Positions 1-12,900 of a stretch of 64,000 nucleotides of DNA are shown piece by piece. This DNA is from Helopsaltes ochotensis. Taxonomy: Eukaryota; Chordata; Aves; Passeriformes; Locustellidae. Position numbers and translations under genes: made by a program. Location: positions 1,879,138 to 1,943,137 of the forward strand of contig VXBM01000041.1 of NCBI GenBank assembly GCA_013400155.1, given 5' to 3'. The notes below the pieces were generated by a model. That model ran no database searches, was not told the origin of the DNA, and worked only from the letters and a program-made list of their open reading frames with translations. Within the stretch, counting starts at the first letter, position 1, and each line of letters opens with the position of its first letter.

Positions 1-3000
1 AGCACTTGCACCAAGGACAATAACACACTGGTGTTACCGTTTCCATTCAGCTGTGGCAACAGCACAGGAGGATAACATGCACCAGGCTCGTACACAATAT
101 GCCACGGTGTCCTGTGCAAGCAGAAGCCCAGCAAACAAACATACTGCTGTCACTCATGCCCAAAAGGGACAAATGAGCCCACCACACCAATTCCCCATGC
201 ACAGCCAGTGACAGACACCTTGTTATCCAGCTCCACAGAGTACCAAAAGTTGTTCTCAGCAAAGGCCAAGACAAAGGCTGCTCACCATAAGCTTCTTATA
301 GCCTTGTTTTCTTTCAGGCCAGCACTTGTGCAGGGGAGGCCTTCTACATCTCCTTGGATGGGAGATTTCCTACAGGTGATGGCTGTTGATGCAAACACCT
401 GGAGAAGAAATTCCTTCTTCTGGGTCAGGTGAGACACAGGTTTGGCATGGCATTTTGGTATATTCTAGCTCACAGTTGTCCTGAGACACAGGGGAATCTC
501 TATTTGTTTCCTTATAAGCAGCAGCAGGTTGGGAGAAGAAGCACTGATGTCAAGAAAGCAATGATGGAGTAGTCTTTGGGCTCATTTAAGCTCTTCCCTT
601 GCAGCAGATAGCAAGGAATTGTTTATCAGTTGTTTCTGTATCGCTTTCTTTCTTTCTGTATATGCAAACTGCCTATTGAATGCTGTGCAGTAAGATGAAG
701 AAATATTTATTCTGCAATGTCTGTATTAACTGTTCTTAAGCTGAGAGGACAGCTAATTGTGATCCAGGTTCTGGAAATCTTTCTGTGACTCAGTTTCATC
801 ATTGTGAGCAGTATTTCTGAAGTCCACATGATTCCTATAATCTTCAAGGAAAAATCAATATAAGAGTTTGCAGTGGAACATGGCAGTACTGCAAGTGAAA
901 GATGTTCTTCAGGAAACCTAGGTTCCAGGAGAACACAGTTAAGGAAAATATCACTAATTCTGGTCTACTGAACAAAGGTTTTAGAGAATCAAGTTTAAAA
1001 TACAACCAAATTTATTGTTAAGCACAGGGATTCTTGGCCCATCTCTTGAAAAATGTACAAATCCCCATATTCCTCTGCTTTATGATTTCTTTTCTCTCTA
1101 CAACTTCAGAGACCCCCATTAACTCCAAATTTTGAATGTAGTATTTGAACCCAGGTATTAATATTGATTTTTAATTTGATAAGAATAAAACCTTTTTTTT
1201 GGGGGGAGGGGGGCGGGCAGGGGAAATCATTAGTTTTTACCTTGACAAATTCCTTTCCCTGCCCATGCAGCCATGCCAGAGATATATGTATCCACTCCTG
1301 GATGATTTTCAGGCAGACTTTTAGACCATCATCCATCTCTTCTGAGATATCTCCTAAACTGCCATTTCCAAATGCTATTACTTCCCTCTAACATGTCTCT
1401 TTTCAGTTCTCCTGGTCCCTGGGGTCTCAGTCAATATCTGGCTGGGTGAGCAGCCCTGCAGTCCCTTTCGGTTTGTTTTCTGGGAGCTGACATCCCACAG
1501 AGTTGATACTTCATCATGAAAGAAGATCAGACTCTTCCCCTAACATGATTCTTCATTAGTGAACTGCTGTATCATGATCCTTCTATGTTTAATCTCCTCA
1601 ATTAGTTCAAATAATGAATTCACTGCCAGGAAAGTTTACAAAAGAATATCATTTTAAATAAATACGCACTAAGTAAGCAGTGACTAAGTGCACTCCAAAG
1701 CCACATGTGCTCACCCCAGCAGGCTCCAGCCAAAGGGCTGTGCAGGGGTGTCACCACAGCCACTGTCACTATTTCTGGGCTACACAAGGGAAAGGAGGGC
1801 TGCAAGCTTTGGGAAATGCCTGACAGTTATTTGGGGGTGCTCTGCAATGATTCCAGGTATCTTTGGGTATTAATATCCAGGCATTAGTAAAGAGCTGCTA
1901 AATAGTTCATTTCTAGGAAACCGACAGCCTAGATATTTAAATCTCATCTTCCTTTGAACTCTCATAAAAAGTAGAATACTTTTACATGATCTACTACTAA
2001 GGCAGAATGATTTGTACAAACTAGGTGCTACTGTTTTTTCTTAAAATAGCTGTACTGACAAAGTGGTGCATTTTTTGTCCGTGTTTTGTACACAAATCTT
2101 GGAGTTAAGCCATTTTCAACAGTGTGCTTTCCTTAAAAATCTGGCTTTGGGTGACAATGAATTCTTTCAGGAAACAGTCTTTGGTCAGTTAAACTGTTCA
2201 TCTTCCAAAAGCTCTGAAATTACTTGGTATTTTGAAAGATGTTTGTTCCACGGTATTAATTAAAGACTCTCTTTCCTTTCTACAAGTCTTTGATTATTAT
2301 TTTTAATCCAGAAAAGCAGATAATTACATAAAGTTTTCACATAAGGTTTCAAGAAAGAAACTAACATTTCCAGTTTTAACATCTTTGAACAGTTAAAACA
2401 TTTTCTCTTCAGAGAATCAAAATTATTACCCCAAGACTTCTTTAAAAAAAAAAAAAAAAACGCAACAAATAAAACAAAATAGGGAAAAAATTTTTTTACT
2501 CATGTCTCCTAGACTATACTGGAAATCCACAAGAAGGTAAGGGAAAGAAGATCTTACCACAGTCTAAATTGTCTTCATTTTCCTGTGGGGCCAAAGAGAA
2601 AACCACCAAACATTCTATATGGGGATTTTTCTAATGAAAACTCCTGTAAGCTCTACTATGTCTAGTTCAGGGTAGGGTCTCTGTATCTCATTATTACCAT
2701 GGTGAATATTGAAAGTCTCCAGAAGTGAGCCAGTGGGTAGTTTTCTATGTGTTGCAAGACCTCCCTAATTACTGAAGAAAGTTCCCATGTCTTCATATTC
2801 TGTAGACCTGGACTTACTTACAAGTTTGACCTGATTTTTTCAAAAAGGAGTCACTTTTTTTCTAACGAACATTTAGAAAGAAATTTTAATTCTCATGGTG
2901 CAACACAGAGCATTGAGGCCTTGACCACACCAAACCCTTCATAGGAGAGGATGTAGAGCCCCTCAATATCTTGGTGGAACATCTGTCCTCTTCAGAATGG

Positions 3001-3889
3001 CCCTGCCCAGGTGTCCACTCACAAGAGCAAGAATCAGGACAAAACTCTTATATCCTGTATTTAAAGTCTAGAAAGTTGAGCATGGACTCCGAAGCAAAGT
3101 AAAACTTATCTCAGTAATACCATGGATTTTAAAGGGTAGCGGTTATCCTGTGAATTTACTTGATTTTTATTGAAATTCTAATGCTCAAAACATTAGGAAT
3201 TCTACTTGCTGTCTCCTAAGCACTCCTTCCAGGCTCAGAAGAAAGGTCAAGGTATATACCTTATAATCCATCATGAGAAACTTTCAGATATTGGCAGTGA
3301 TGCTCTGGTAATTTTTTGTGACACCTTAAGCCTGAAAACTCCATATTGTTTTCCAGGGAAGGATAGAAAATAAATGCCTTAGTTTGAGTTCCTGCCACCT
3401 GGTCAGGATAGGTGCACTTCTTCCTAACCAGAAGTATACACATATATGTACATAAATAAGAGAGAGGGGGGAGAAACAATTTCTCTGCTGCTCTCTGAAG
3501 AAAGCTCTTTCGTGATGAAATTTTTACTTAAGAAAAGCTCCTAAATCAATTGCTCCAGGCGAGAAGGGAGTACAAGGAGGGCTGCATTTTCCCTGATCAG
3601 CAGTTTTCCATTGCCCTCCCTCCTTCCTTCCCTCTCCATCAGCAGGTTGCAGATAGCATCTGGGGTCTGAGAAAAAGCTGACCCCATGGCAGGGCACCTC
3701 TGGGTGCTTGAATGGGCATTGAAAGCCTTGGCTGGCAGCGCCAAAACATGTAGTCCTTGTCCCTTTCCACCACACTGCCTTCCAGCAGAGTGAGAGCAGG
3801 GCTCCCATATCAGTTTAGCATACCAGAGACTTAGAGGGGCTTACCAAGCTGCTCTGTTTAGGGGATAAAAGATGGGGGCCTGGCAGGAA
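1..3889. other. Unique non-coding stretch, no gene recognised
   Basis: No exon, RNA gene or transposable element is recognised. The longest reading frames are under 100 codons and resemble no protein family. It holds a G-rich run at 1201-1223, listed separately, and a 17-base A tract at 2444-2460. Base composition is AT-rich with few CpGs, as expected for ordinary intergenic or intronic vertebrate DNA. Confidence 0.7.
1201..1223 (+). other. G-quadruplex-type motif after a T8 run
   Basis: Four G runs (6, 6, 3 and 4 bases) are separated by loops of one or two bases, directly after eight T. This satisfies the usual G3+ N1-7 quadruplex pattern on the plus strand. No gene or promoter is visible nearby, so a function is not implied. 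Confidence 0.6.
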
Positions 3890-4200
3890 TAAACATGTCA
3901 CTCGGGGAGCCTGCTCCACGGGGCCTGATTTCCCTCTCGCGTCAGCTCCCTGCTGGCGCAGCTCCCCAGATGCCACAGCACTAATCCTGATTTATGCTGA
4001 ATTTCAGCAGGCTCAGGACCAGCCCCTTTATAGCCCCCCTTGTGCTGCCTGGGCTCCCACTGGCACTCAGGAGGAAGGAAAACATATCCTTGTGCTGGCA
4101 GGAAAAAAAACATGTAACTTAAGCAATTTTCTAGCTTCTTGGGTGGGGGCACATTGCTTTGCAGTGTTTGTGTAGCATTGTTTAACACAGCTGGGAGTCA
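3890..4200. promoter_or_regulatory. Candidate regulatory block with a MARE-like palindrome
   Basis: The sequence shifts here to higher GC, with five CpGs between about 3902 and 3960 where the surroundings have almost none. It contains a perfect 15-bp palindrome at 3995-4009 with TGCTGAA and TTCAGCA arms around one base. This resembles the half-sites bound by large and small MAF proteins, although the spacing differs from the classical TGCTGA-C-TCAGCA site. No reading frame of note exists. The regulatory role is inferred from composition and motif only, so the boundaries are approximate. Confidence 0.3.
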
Positions 4201-4879
4201 ATGCATACAGCAGGGAGCCTGGAGATCCCAGTGCTCACCAGGATCAGGAACCACAGGGGTCAGCTCTGCTCCTCTGCTGCTCCCCCTGAGGTTGGGTTAG
4301 AAAAATCAGCTGTGATTTCAAAGCTAGAAATATCTACAGGGCACACTCTTCAGTGAATGGACACCTGCCACTTTCAGTCAGTGAGGCAGCTCATGGTGAC
4401 TGCCCCATCCCTGAGAGATGCACGTTGTCTTGTGAGTGAGTGGAGAACTGCTTACAGGCCTTCCTGATGGGAGTACTGGGAGAACTAGGTCATTTCTTTA
4501 TGGTGGCTCCGAGATATCAGAATGTTGAGCTGGTCCTTAGCGGTAAGTTTGCTTTCAAATCGTTAGCGCTGAGAATTTTAAAAGCAAAGGCTGGCACCAC
4601 TGTTTCTATATTGTTTCTTGCACATCTCTTAGCTTTTTTGGTCTTTCTCAAAAGGTTAAAGTGGGGGGAAAAAAGGGTCCCCAAGACTTTACAAAGGCTC
4701 TTAGTGGGCTTTCCAAAGATACTTGCTCAAAAAGGCTATGTGCAACAGGCTGGGATAGCAGAGCACACATGAACACTTCATCCCACCATCTCCCATCGCA
4801 CAATGCACAGATCAGCATCTCCCCCACGTCTCAATGGGAAGTCCATTGCAAAGCCCAACTCCAATGACAAAGCCCTCCT
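4201..4879. other. Unique non-coding stretch
   Basis: Nothing is recognised here. A 110-codon open frame at 4440-4772 on the plus strand has no family resemblance and no coding-like context, so it is treated as chance. Confidence 0.6.
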
Positions 4880-5260
4880 GGAGTTTGTTTTGGAGGTAAG
4901 TTATCATTCTTCCCCTTCCCCACCCCTTCCCTCTGCTCAGTCCATGGCAGCAGGATTTAGCTTGAGCCCACGTTGCCCAAGAAACTGCAGGGTCCCTTGC
5001 AGATGTTTGGTAACACATCAGCGGCACGGCCCAACACAATGTAATGAAATTCCCCCCAATCTCCCCCAGACATTACCTAATTGATAAAGTGGCCGTCCCG
5101 CGCCACAGCAGCTCCCTCCCCAGCTCGTGTGACACAGCCGGGCTCTGTTCCCTTTCGCCATGACCTCATGCCGGCACTCGCCGCCCATGCATCATGCTGC
5201 CTGCAAGCTTCCTCTTCCACACCAGATAAACACGGCTGAGACAAACTCCCTCAGCAATAC
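4880..5260. promoter_or_regulatory. Candidate CpG-enriched regulatory block
   Basis: About thirteen CpG dinucleotides fall between roughly 4968 and 5235, whereas surrounding kilobases average only a few per 500 bases. The block mixes C-rich runs (around 4909-4930 and 5052-5068) with AT-rich motif-like stretches, including a GATA-type TTGATAA near 5080. This mosaic is common in vertebrate developmental enhancers and small CpG-rich promoters. No start codon, splice site or long frame points to a gene. The call rests on composition alone. A local CpG-rich segment without function would look the same. Confidence 0.3.
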
Positions 5261-8200
5261 AAGAAAAAAAAACAATTAAAATAACTCCTAACCTTTCTGA
5301 AGCTCCTGCCCTGGGCCCTCATTCCTGGTGAGAGCTGCTGGCCGTGGGATTCCATGTGGAGCCTATCTCAGTGGCCTCTAGCCTACTGCTGGTTGCTGGC
5401 AAAATCCGGAGAGGGAAAAGACTAAAAGCAAAGGTTTCTGCTGTAACTTCCAGACATGAATACCAAAGTTACTCTCACTTATGCAAATGCACATGCATAG
5501 GTAGAATTTCCATGGGGTCAGGTTCGCTGGCAAAAATCTGGCGTAACTCAGTTGGCGAGGCTGCAGTTAAGTTTGCACTGAATTTTATTTATTTTGTAGT
5601 GCACCTAATGCAGAACTGGAAAACTAAGTTGTGCATAGGAGAAAAAGATATGTAAGCAGGTTTAGCAGCAAAAGAGCCATTTTCTGTTTATTTTTGTTAG
5701 TAGCTTCTAATTTGAGATTGCCACCCAATATTGCCCCCTCAATATATAGTGTATAATGTCTTTTTGTTGTGTGATCTCCCCTGTGACCTGAAAGCTGATT
5801 CAGTTATCTTTCACTACCTAGTCTATAGATCCGTCATGGAAAAGACAGCTGGTGGGTCTTAGCAAATTTTTCACATGAACGGAATTACTGAAACTTTGAC
5901 CAATCACACTTTGACCAAACTTATCTATAAAACCCTGTGGAACTTAGCAAACAAGATCAGAAAAAAACCTGGATCCAAAATACCTGAAATGTTTTCTGAA
6001 TTATATATTTTACAAAAATAATTTTAAGAGAGTTTTTTTTTCAGTTCAAAATACAATTTTGTTTCAAAGTCTCTCTTTCCTTTATAAAAGAATGCTCCCC
6101 AAAATCATGCAGAGATCACTCAAGGAACCTGTATTTGTGCATGCGTGCACACACACATAAAAGCACAGAGAGACACAGAGAAAATTAGAACCCACAACGA
6201 ACATTATCTCCACCTAATTTAAGTTGAAGCTAATCCTGAAATTTTTTTGTTCTGGTTTCTCAGTTCAGATATCAAACAAAAGATATAGAGATCAACTACT
6301 AACTCCTGGTGCTTACATATAATATCCTTTATTCCTCCCATGGTGAAAACCCCACAAAGAGCATCTAGGCTCTGAAGTCTAAATCAGTATTTATGAAAGA
6401 TAGGAAATTGTAAATTTTTGAGCCTAAATAGAATAATAGCAGAGGTTTTCTTCTGTTAATGCTGATCCTTAACTACATGCATTAACTACAGTGACTAATT
6501 GTCACACGCTTAATACAGGACACTGTGAGATTTTGTGGGATGTTCAAAGAAGTGGTGGTTCAGTTGCCATAACATTCCTCATCCTGCCATTTCTTTGGCT
6601 GCAGGAAATGAAGGGCTGTGAAGCCCCCGAATATGAACACACGATCAGGAAGAGCACTGCATCTGCTTGCATCCTAAATCCTTTGGCATTATTCTCTCCC
6701 ACTGCAAGAAGTCAGGACAGATCAGATAGCTACAAAAAAGATTTTATTTTCCTCCTCTCTCTCTCACTCATGGAGAGCATGTCCATAACTCCACCAGGAA
6801 TAAACAACCCCACAGCTAATCTTCCCACTCCTTGGGACGGTTTGTTGAAATTAGTGAAAGGATGTAGACATTGGGCAGACTGCTCGATAAGAGTTATAAG
6901 CACTGTTTTGTTATTACTAAAGAGAGGGAGCATAACTTTTCTGTTTCCAATGACTTTAAAGCACAACATTCTCCCTCACGTCTCTCTTCTGACCTACTCT
7001 ATTTACATTAAATATAAGTAAGTGTGGGGATGTGCATATGGAAAGAAAATAAATGGCTTCCAGGGGGAGGGTGCTTTGTTTATTGTATACATTTTTTGAG
7101 GATGTGGCAATATAAACCTCAAACTCAAATATGAGAACAACTCAGAAAGCACCACCAGAACTCAAAAAACCCTCAAACGAACAGCAGAGCTTGTGGTGAT
7201 GATTATTTTCTTTGAAATATCTATATGAATAACAGTAAGGAAATACAAGTAATCATTAGCAACATGCATCTAGGATTAGATACAACAAATGGGATGGGTA
7301 ATTTTTCCTTGATTCTTCTCAGGTACATCTGATACTAAAACCAGCCTACTAAGTTATTTGGTAGTTCAACTCAAATATTAGCTAAAACACCAGCAGCAGA
7401 ATACCACCAGAGCTGCATTAGGACTGAGAAATCAATGTGTGTTGGGGCAGGTGCTCACTGCATCCTGTTGTACTCCACTGCCAAGGACACTACTGGTGCC
7501 GGTGGTGAGTGCTGGGCGTTGAGCACTGGCGTGATCCATTTTCTGCAGCTGCCTGGGGAGTGAGATACGTGACGTGTTTAGGCTGCAGCTGCTCTGAGGC
7601 AGACCAAAAGACGCTGTACATTTTGTATCAACCCAAGTGCCGTAGGATCCCTGACTGAGGCTCCTTGGAACTGTGGCAACAGATAACGGGGCTGTCGTCA
7701 TCCCTGTCAGCTAGAATAGATGTAAGTGGAAAAATCCTTCAGCTAATGTTGATCTGGCACTTGCTGAATGTTCAGGGAAGGTAGAAAGATGGAGAGTAGT
7801 GACTAACAATGGGGGAAGATAAAAGTAGGATTTTCCATATCTGATTTCACAGACTCTCAATGGCCTTTTACTTTCCCATTGGCCTGTGATTTTGGCACAT
7901 TTATTTATGCTCTAAAGAGGAAATTTCTCTGATGCTATTTGCTCTTTGACCAAGCAGCACCTAAAAAGAAACTTCATGCTGCTGTTAAAATTACTGTTTA
8001 ATTAAGCACCAATTCATTAAAATAACTTTATTAACTGTGTTATGTCTTTGGAGATAACTTTGGGCATAGGTGATTCCAATTTAGTTTTAGACTATAATTC
8101 AACACCAACTCTAACTCCAGTACAGTTATCTGTAACATAAAAGTGAAAATGACATAATGATGTTTAAAAGAAATGTATCTGAATGGCAAAATATTTGGAG

Positions 8201-9614
8201 TGAAAATCAAGCAGTAACATATCTGCCTTAAAAATCCAAAATTTATAATTAATGAAGTGTGTGCAAATCTGTAGAGGCTGTTATTCTTTAAGATGTATAA
8301 AATTACAGAAAAATACATATCATTCTATCCAGCAAAGCAGTTGCAAAAATATTGCAGTGCAGTCTTTATAACCACACACTTCTGTGTGGTTTTTGCTGGT
8401 ATGGGAGTGTGGGAGCTGGACAGCAGACACTGTGTACCTCCCTGAACACCTTGATGCAACACAAACTGCTAACAAAGTATTTCTTGTGTCACACGGCAAA
8501 TTCTTGTTTCGTTGTTATTATTTGTTTGTTTTTGAAAGATATGCAGGAAAATAATGTAGTTTAAATCATATGGGGTTTGATTTTATATATTAAAAAAATT
8601 ATAGCTAGATAATGAATATTAACTCCGAACATTCTGAAAAGTAATGCGGCTTACCTAGCAATGAAGTGCTTGAATCCTTTACAGTTCCTGGGATTTCACT
8701 TAAGGGGCAGCTTATTTTTTTCTTTATTCCTTTGATATATTCTAAACTATTTCTTTTGCACAGGCAGAACAGTTTGGGCCAAGCCGTGTACACTGTTTAG
8801 AGAGCATGACTTCCATAGAAATACGTGCAGGTGTGTGCATATATATCTTTATTTCTCTACACACACACTGTGTGCATACGCACACAGACTCCCATGCACC
8901 ATCTATTTTAATTAGAAAAATTTAGGCAAGGACAAATGTGATGTGCTATTTCCTTCTGTGCAAAATAAGCTGCAAAGACTGGCTTTTTAAATTTTGCTGT
9001 AGTGCTGGATATTTGCAAGTATTTTCATCCCACAGAACTGTACAACTGGTGATATACCCTCAGCATAACATGCTTACTAACCCTGTCACTTTTGTATGTC
9101 ATGGAGTCATGTGTTCGTAATCAGAGGTCCATGGACCTGGCAAGAAAATCACTCTTTCCAGCTGTTCTGTCCTTTTACCAGCATCACATTTGGAGAGCGA
9201 ACTGTAAATAATAAGGAGTTGATGAAGCTTCCACAGCTAGCAAATTTCCAACTTCAAAAGCTTCTCTGCTTCTGAAGTTAATGGTTGACTTCCCTCTGGG
9301 TTCACTTTTCATGTTTTTTCATGTTTTTACTATACGCCATTCTAGACCATTAATAACCATTGGTGTTTGTGGCTATTGTACAAGGACCCAGAAACATATG
9401 ACCATTCTTCGTGGTTCAGAGTTGCAGACCACAAGTGCATTCATAGTAAAGGAATAAAGTGCTTCACAGCAAAGCTTTTTATGACATTAAAACACTCTCA
9501 GGTTTAGAACGTGAAATTAACCTTCTTTTTTAAGAACTGCCAGAGATTTCTGGATGTTTCCAAACTTTTGAGACAAACATATCCAGAATCTGTGACAATA
9601 GAGTTCTCTCAAAA
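5261..9614. other. Unique non-coding stretch
   Basis: No gene or transposable element is recognised. A 176-codon open frame at 6491-7021 on the plus strand has no recognisable domain and ends in low-complexity sequence, so it is regarded as chance. A CA/TG-rich patch at about 8830-8890 includes a perfect palindrome at 8862-8874 (CACACA-C-TGTGTG). It is an alternating purine-pyrimidine tract. Confidence 0.65.
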
Positions 9615-9925
9615 TCAGAATCACTCAGGTCTGCCCCTGCAGCTGAAGCAGGGTCACCTGGAGCAAGCTATCCAAGATTGTATTCAGCTGCATTTTGAAT
9701 ATCTCCAAGGATGGAGACTCTACCACCTCCCTGGGCAATTCATGCCAGTGCTTGGTCACCCTCACTGTGAAAAAGTGTTTCCTGATGTTCAGAGAAAGCT
9801 CCTTCTGTTTCAATGAATGCCCATTGCCTCTGGGTCACCTCATGGTCACTGGGTACCACTGAAAAGAGCCTGTCTCTGGCTTCTTCATTCCTTCCTGACA
9901 AGTATTTATGAGTCAACCCTCAAGC
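9615..9925 (-). mobile_element. CR1 LINE fragment (end of ORF2 and 3' region)
   Basis: On the minus strand, positions about 9813-9625 encode the typical C-terminal end of CR1/jockey-type ORF2 proteins. It contains SLNIRKHFF, VRVTKHWHELPREVVE and SPSLEIF, the block that follows the reverse transcriptase domain in avian CR1. At DNA level the segment also reads as the familiar CR1 pattern, including GGGTCACCTGGAGCAAG and the stretch ending in TATTTATGAG. It is 5'-truncated and has no intact ORF, so it is a dead copy. Further 3' sequence fades out near 9615. The subfamily is not assigned. Plus-strand frames across the segment are shadows of the element. Confidence 0.9.
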
Positions 9926-12900
9926 TAACTCATCACTATGGAAAATGTAGAGAGAGGTACCACAGGGAGAATTGACCTTCTCCACACTGAGCACAGTGGA
10001 CAAGATCCAGCTGAGGGATACCAGACGTTTATCAAAAGTAACTCCATTCTGGAAACCAGACTCTCATGATGGTTTCATCTTCAGTGTAGAGTGGCAAAAG
10101 AACAAACACAAATAAAAATCTCATTCTCCGCTATTCTCAAAGTGGACATAGCCTTTAAAACTGAGATCACCTGAGAACCAAGATGTGGGTTGGCACTGCA
10201 GGTATAAAATTGAAGGAACTCCATCTCTGCCGTGAAGCCTTACTACCATATCATTAAGCTAGTTCAGCATTTGAACTGTCATCCCATAAATGTTTGCTTC
10301 TTTTTCTGTGAAAAACAAATAACCTTCTTCTCCTTTGGTTTTTATTCTCTCTGATCTTAACAGCACATCCAAGTGTATCAAGCACTCAGGTTAACATAGT
10401 CACATCCTGGTGATTCAGCCCAGATCTGAGCGTGAATCATGTCTCAGCAGTTCTTCTAGAACTTCTGTTGAAACTGTTTACCAAGATGAGTATCTTGATT
10501 GTGTTTTTTCTTCCCCACAGCCATCTATTTTTACACTAAAAAATTCAGCAATTAATATAGAAAACCTACATATTTACAACTCTAAATCAAATTGGGACAA
10601 ACGGCATAACAAATGGTTTCCAAGTTGCTGTTTTCTTACTTATTTGCAATTCTGCCCGCAGAAACCTTCCCACAAAGATGTAGCGTCATCCCTTTGCTTG
10701 TATTATGCATGCATATATGCTAGTGAAAATAACTTGGACAACTATTTTTTCATTGCAATGCTCAAGATAAAGTAGGATGAGAAAGAAAAAGAGGTAATCA
10801 AACCCTAATCATCAACATTTAAAGATAGTTGTATTCAAAACTCAGGGGACAGATGTGGCCCTACTCAGTCTACCCAATGTCTGTTGGTGTAGGCAACCAA
10901 CAGACATATCCCATGGCACCTGGGACATTGGCACAAGGCTGGCAGATAATGTATAAAAATACAGGAGACCCAGGCCAAGCAACCAGCAAATGAAACCCAG
11001 ATGTGGTGCCCTGGGAACATATCAAACAGCAAATACACACCTACAAGTGAAAAAATGAGTCAGGGCTGGCCATCCCCCAACCCCTTATAGCCAGGCAATG
11101 TGGGCAAGGAATTTATTCCCTCAGGTCCAAGAGGGGTCATAGAGAAAGTGCCCATTTGTACCCATCGATGTACCTGAGCACATTCAAAGGGTTTAAATTC
11201 AAACCACCAAATTGTGGGTCGATGTAGGAGATTGTGTTTCAGTAGTTTCTACAGTTGCTCTCCACTCTGTATGAAAGAGTTATAGTGCACATGAGAGTGG
11301 TACCAAACAAACACCTCTGGCAAACTATTCCACATGTAGGTGAGTACCAGTTGCCAAAAAATCCAAGTGCTTTGTGCACAGTGGAACATGGTCAAGGGAC
11401 TCAACCAGAAAAAACTTTCCCTAAGCATGTCCTAGCCCTGCAGATGGGGCAACTGTTCTGGCATGCCTGCCATCCCTTCTGGTGACAGTGACCCTTCTAA
11501 CCACTCTGAGATAAAAACTACCCTTGTCATGAGATTTCATTTTCTTCTTACTGAAAAAGAAAAGAAAAAAAGGAAAAAAAAAAAAGGTGACTGCTCTCCT
11601 CAAAATTGAAGCATTTTAAGAGAGAAAAATGAAAATATATAAATTCATCCTCATGAAACTTTAGTTGTTCTCAGCTCTGTACTCAATAGTCAAAAGCCAT
11701 AAGCCAAAACAAAACAAAGAAAATTGTTCACAGATCCCATTTAAATGTAGATTAAATTAAATTAAATCAACTTCTGATTTAACTAAATTGGATGAATCTT
11801 CTAAAAATAGAAATGAAATAAAGAAAGCAGAAATTTGACCACAATTACAGGGATGCTATTGGTGGTAAATATGGCTTCCAAAGATGTTTGGGAATCAGAT
11901 TTTTACAAAGTTTCATGTTCAAAACCATGTCAGAGCAACAAGCTCTGGCCTTGATAAGACTCACTTAGGATCCTATCTGTTCAAGACAGTCTTTTAAATA
12001 CAAAGGTGAGAAAAAACAGAAACAGAAAGTGGAAGAAGCAACCCTACATATTTTATTGAGTAGGTGGCCTTCCAAAAGTTGGCAGTTCATCTCTGTACAC
12101 TCACAAAGAAATTTACACAGAAATATGAAAGTAGGAGGTCTCATGTTGACTTATGTGGAGAAAAGCATACATAACAAGAGATGACAGGACCTGCTAATAC
12201 ACAGTGCTGTCTGCAGACATTGCCAGCTCGGAGGAGGTATTTCTCACAGTGACAGAGCACACATTTGCATGTTACAAACATCTGTGAGTGTATCTATTTT
12301 ATGTACAACACAAGATTTGTACTTCATGACACTCTGACATGCTAAAGCAGATGCTCCAGTAATAGTATATTTATCCAAATAATATTTTTGAGTATCCTGT
12401 TGCATCTTACCATTTATACAGCAATCATGACTAAATTCATATAACAGTTATTCTACACAAGCATGTCAGGCATTCTGCACATAGGTGACCAAAAACATCG
12501 ATGTATTAAAGCAGATTTCCTGCCTAGATGCCATCGGATGTGACAAGACCAAAATAAAACCATGGGCCTCTTGTAAACTTTAATCACCATATTAACACCC
12601 AGGAGAAAAGCTCTGGGTGATCCCAATCTTGTTTAAGAGTGTTCAGCTGTAGATACTTACAGGATGTTCTGCCCCTGCTGATTGCTCATTATCCAAAATT
12701 AGCTCTCAGAGCAGTCTTTGCCATAGCGTCTGGCAAAGTGGAAACTGGACCTGTTTTCAAGAGCTTTTGACATTCTCAGGACCTCTACTCTTCCAGGAAT
12801 GCATGCCTTCGCTGAGCAGGACATTACACAACTTTCTGCAGAGAGAAGTCAAGAGATCTGTTACTCAACGTCGAAACAAATCCCTGGAACAGTGGGGCAA

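Noticed and set aside
155..287. Minus-strand stretch of about 45 codons with an exon-like peptide near the window start
   Set aside because: Bounded by stops on both sides, with no convincing splice pair and no recognised family.
5521..5545. GGTTCG string checked as a tRNA T-loop
   Set aside because: No acceptor stem, anticodon arm or A/B box arrangement could be drawn around it.
6491..7021. 176-codon open frame on the plus strand
   Set aside because: No family resemblance, and mixed hydrophobic and low-complexity content without exon signals.
9511..9816. 101-codon plus-strand frame
   Set aside because: It lies antisense across a CR1 fragment. The real signal is the CR1 ORF2 remnant on the minus strand.
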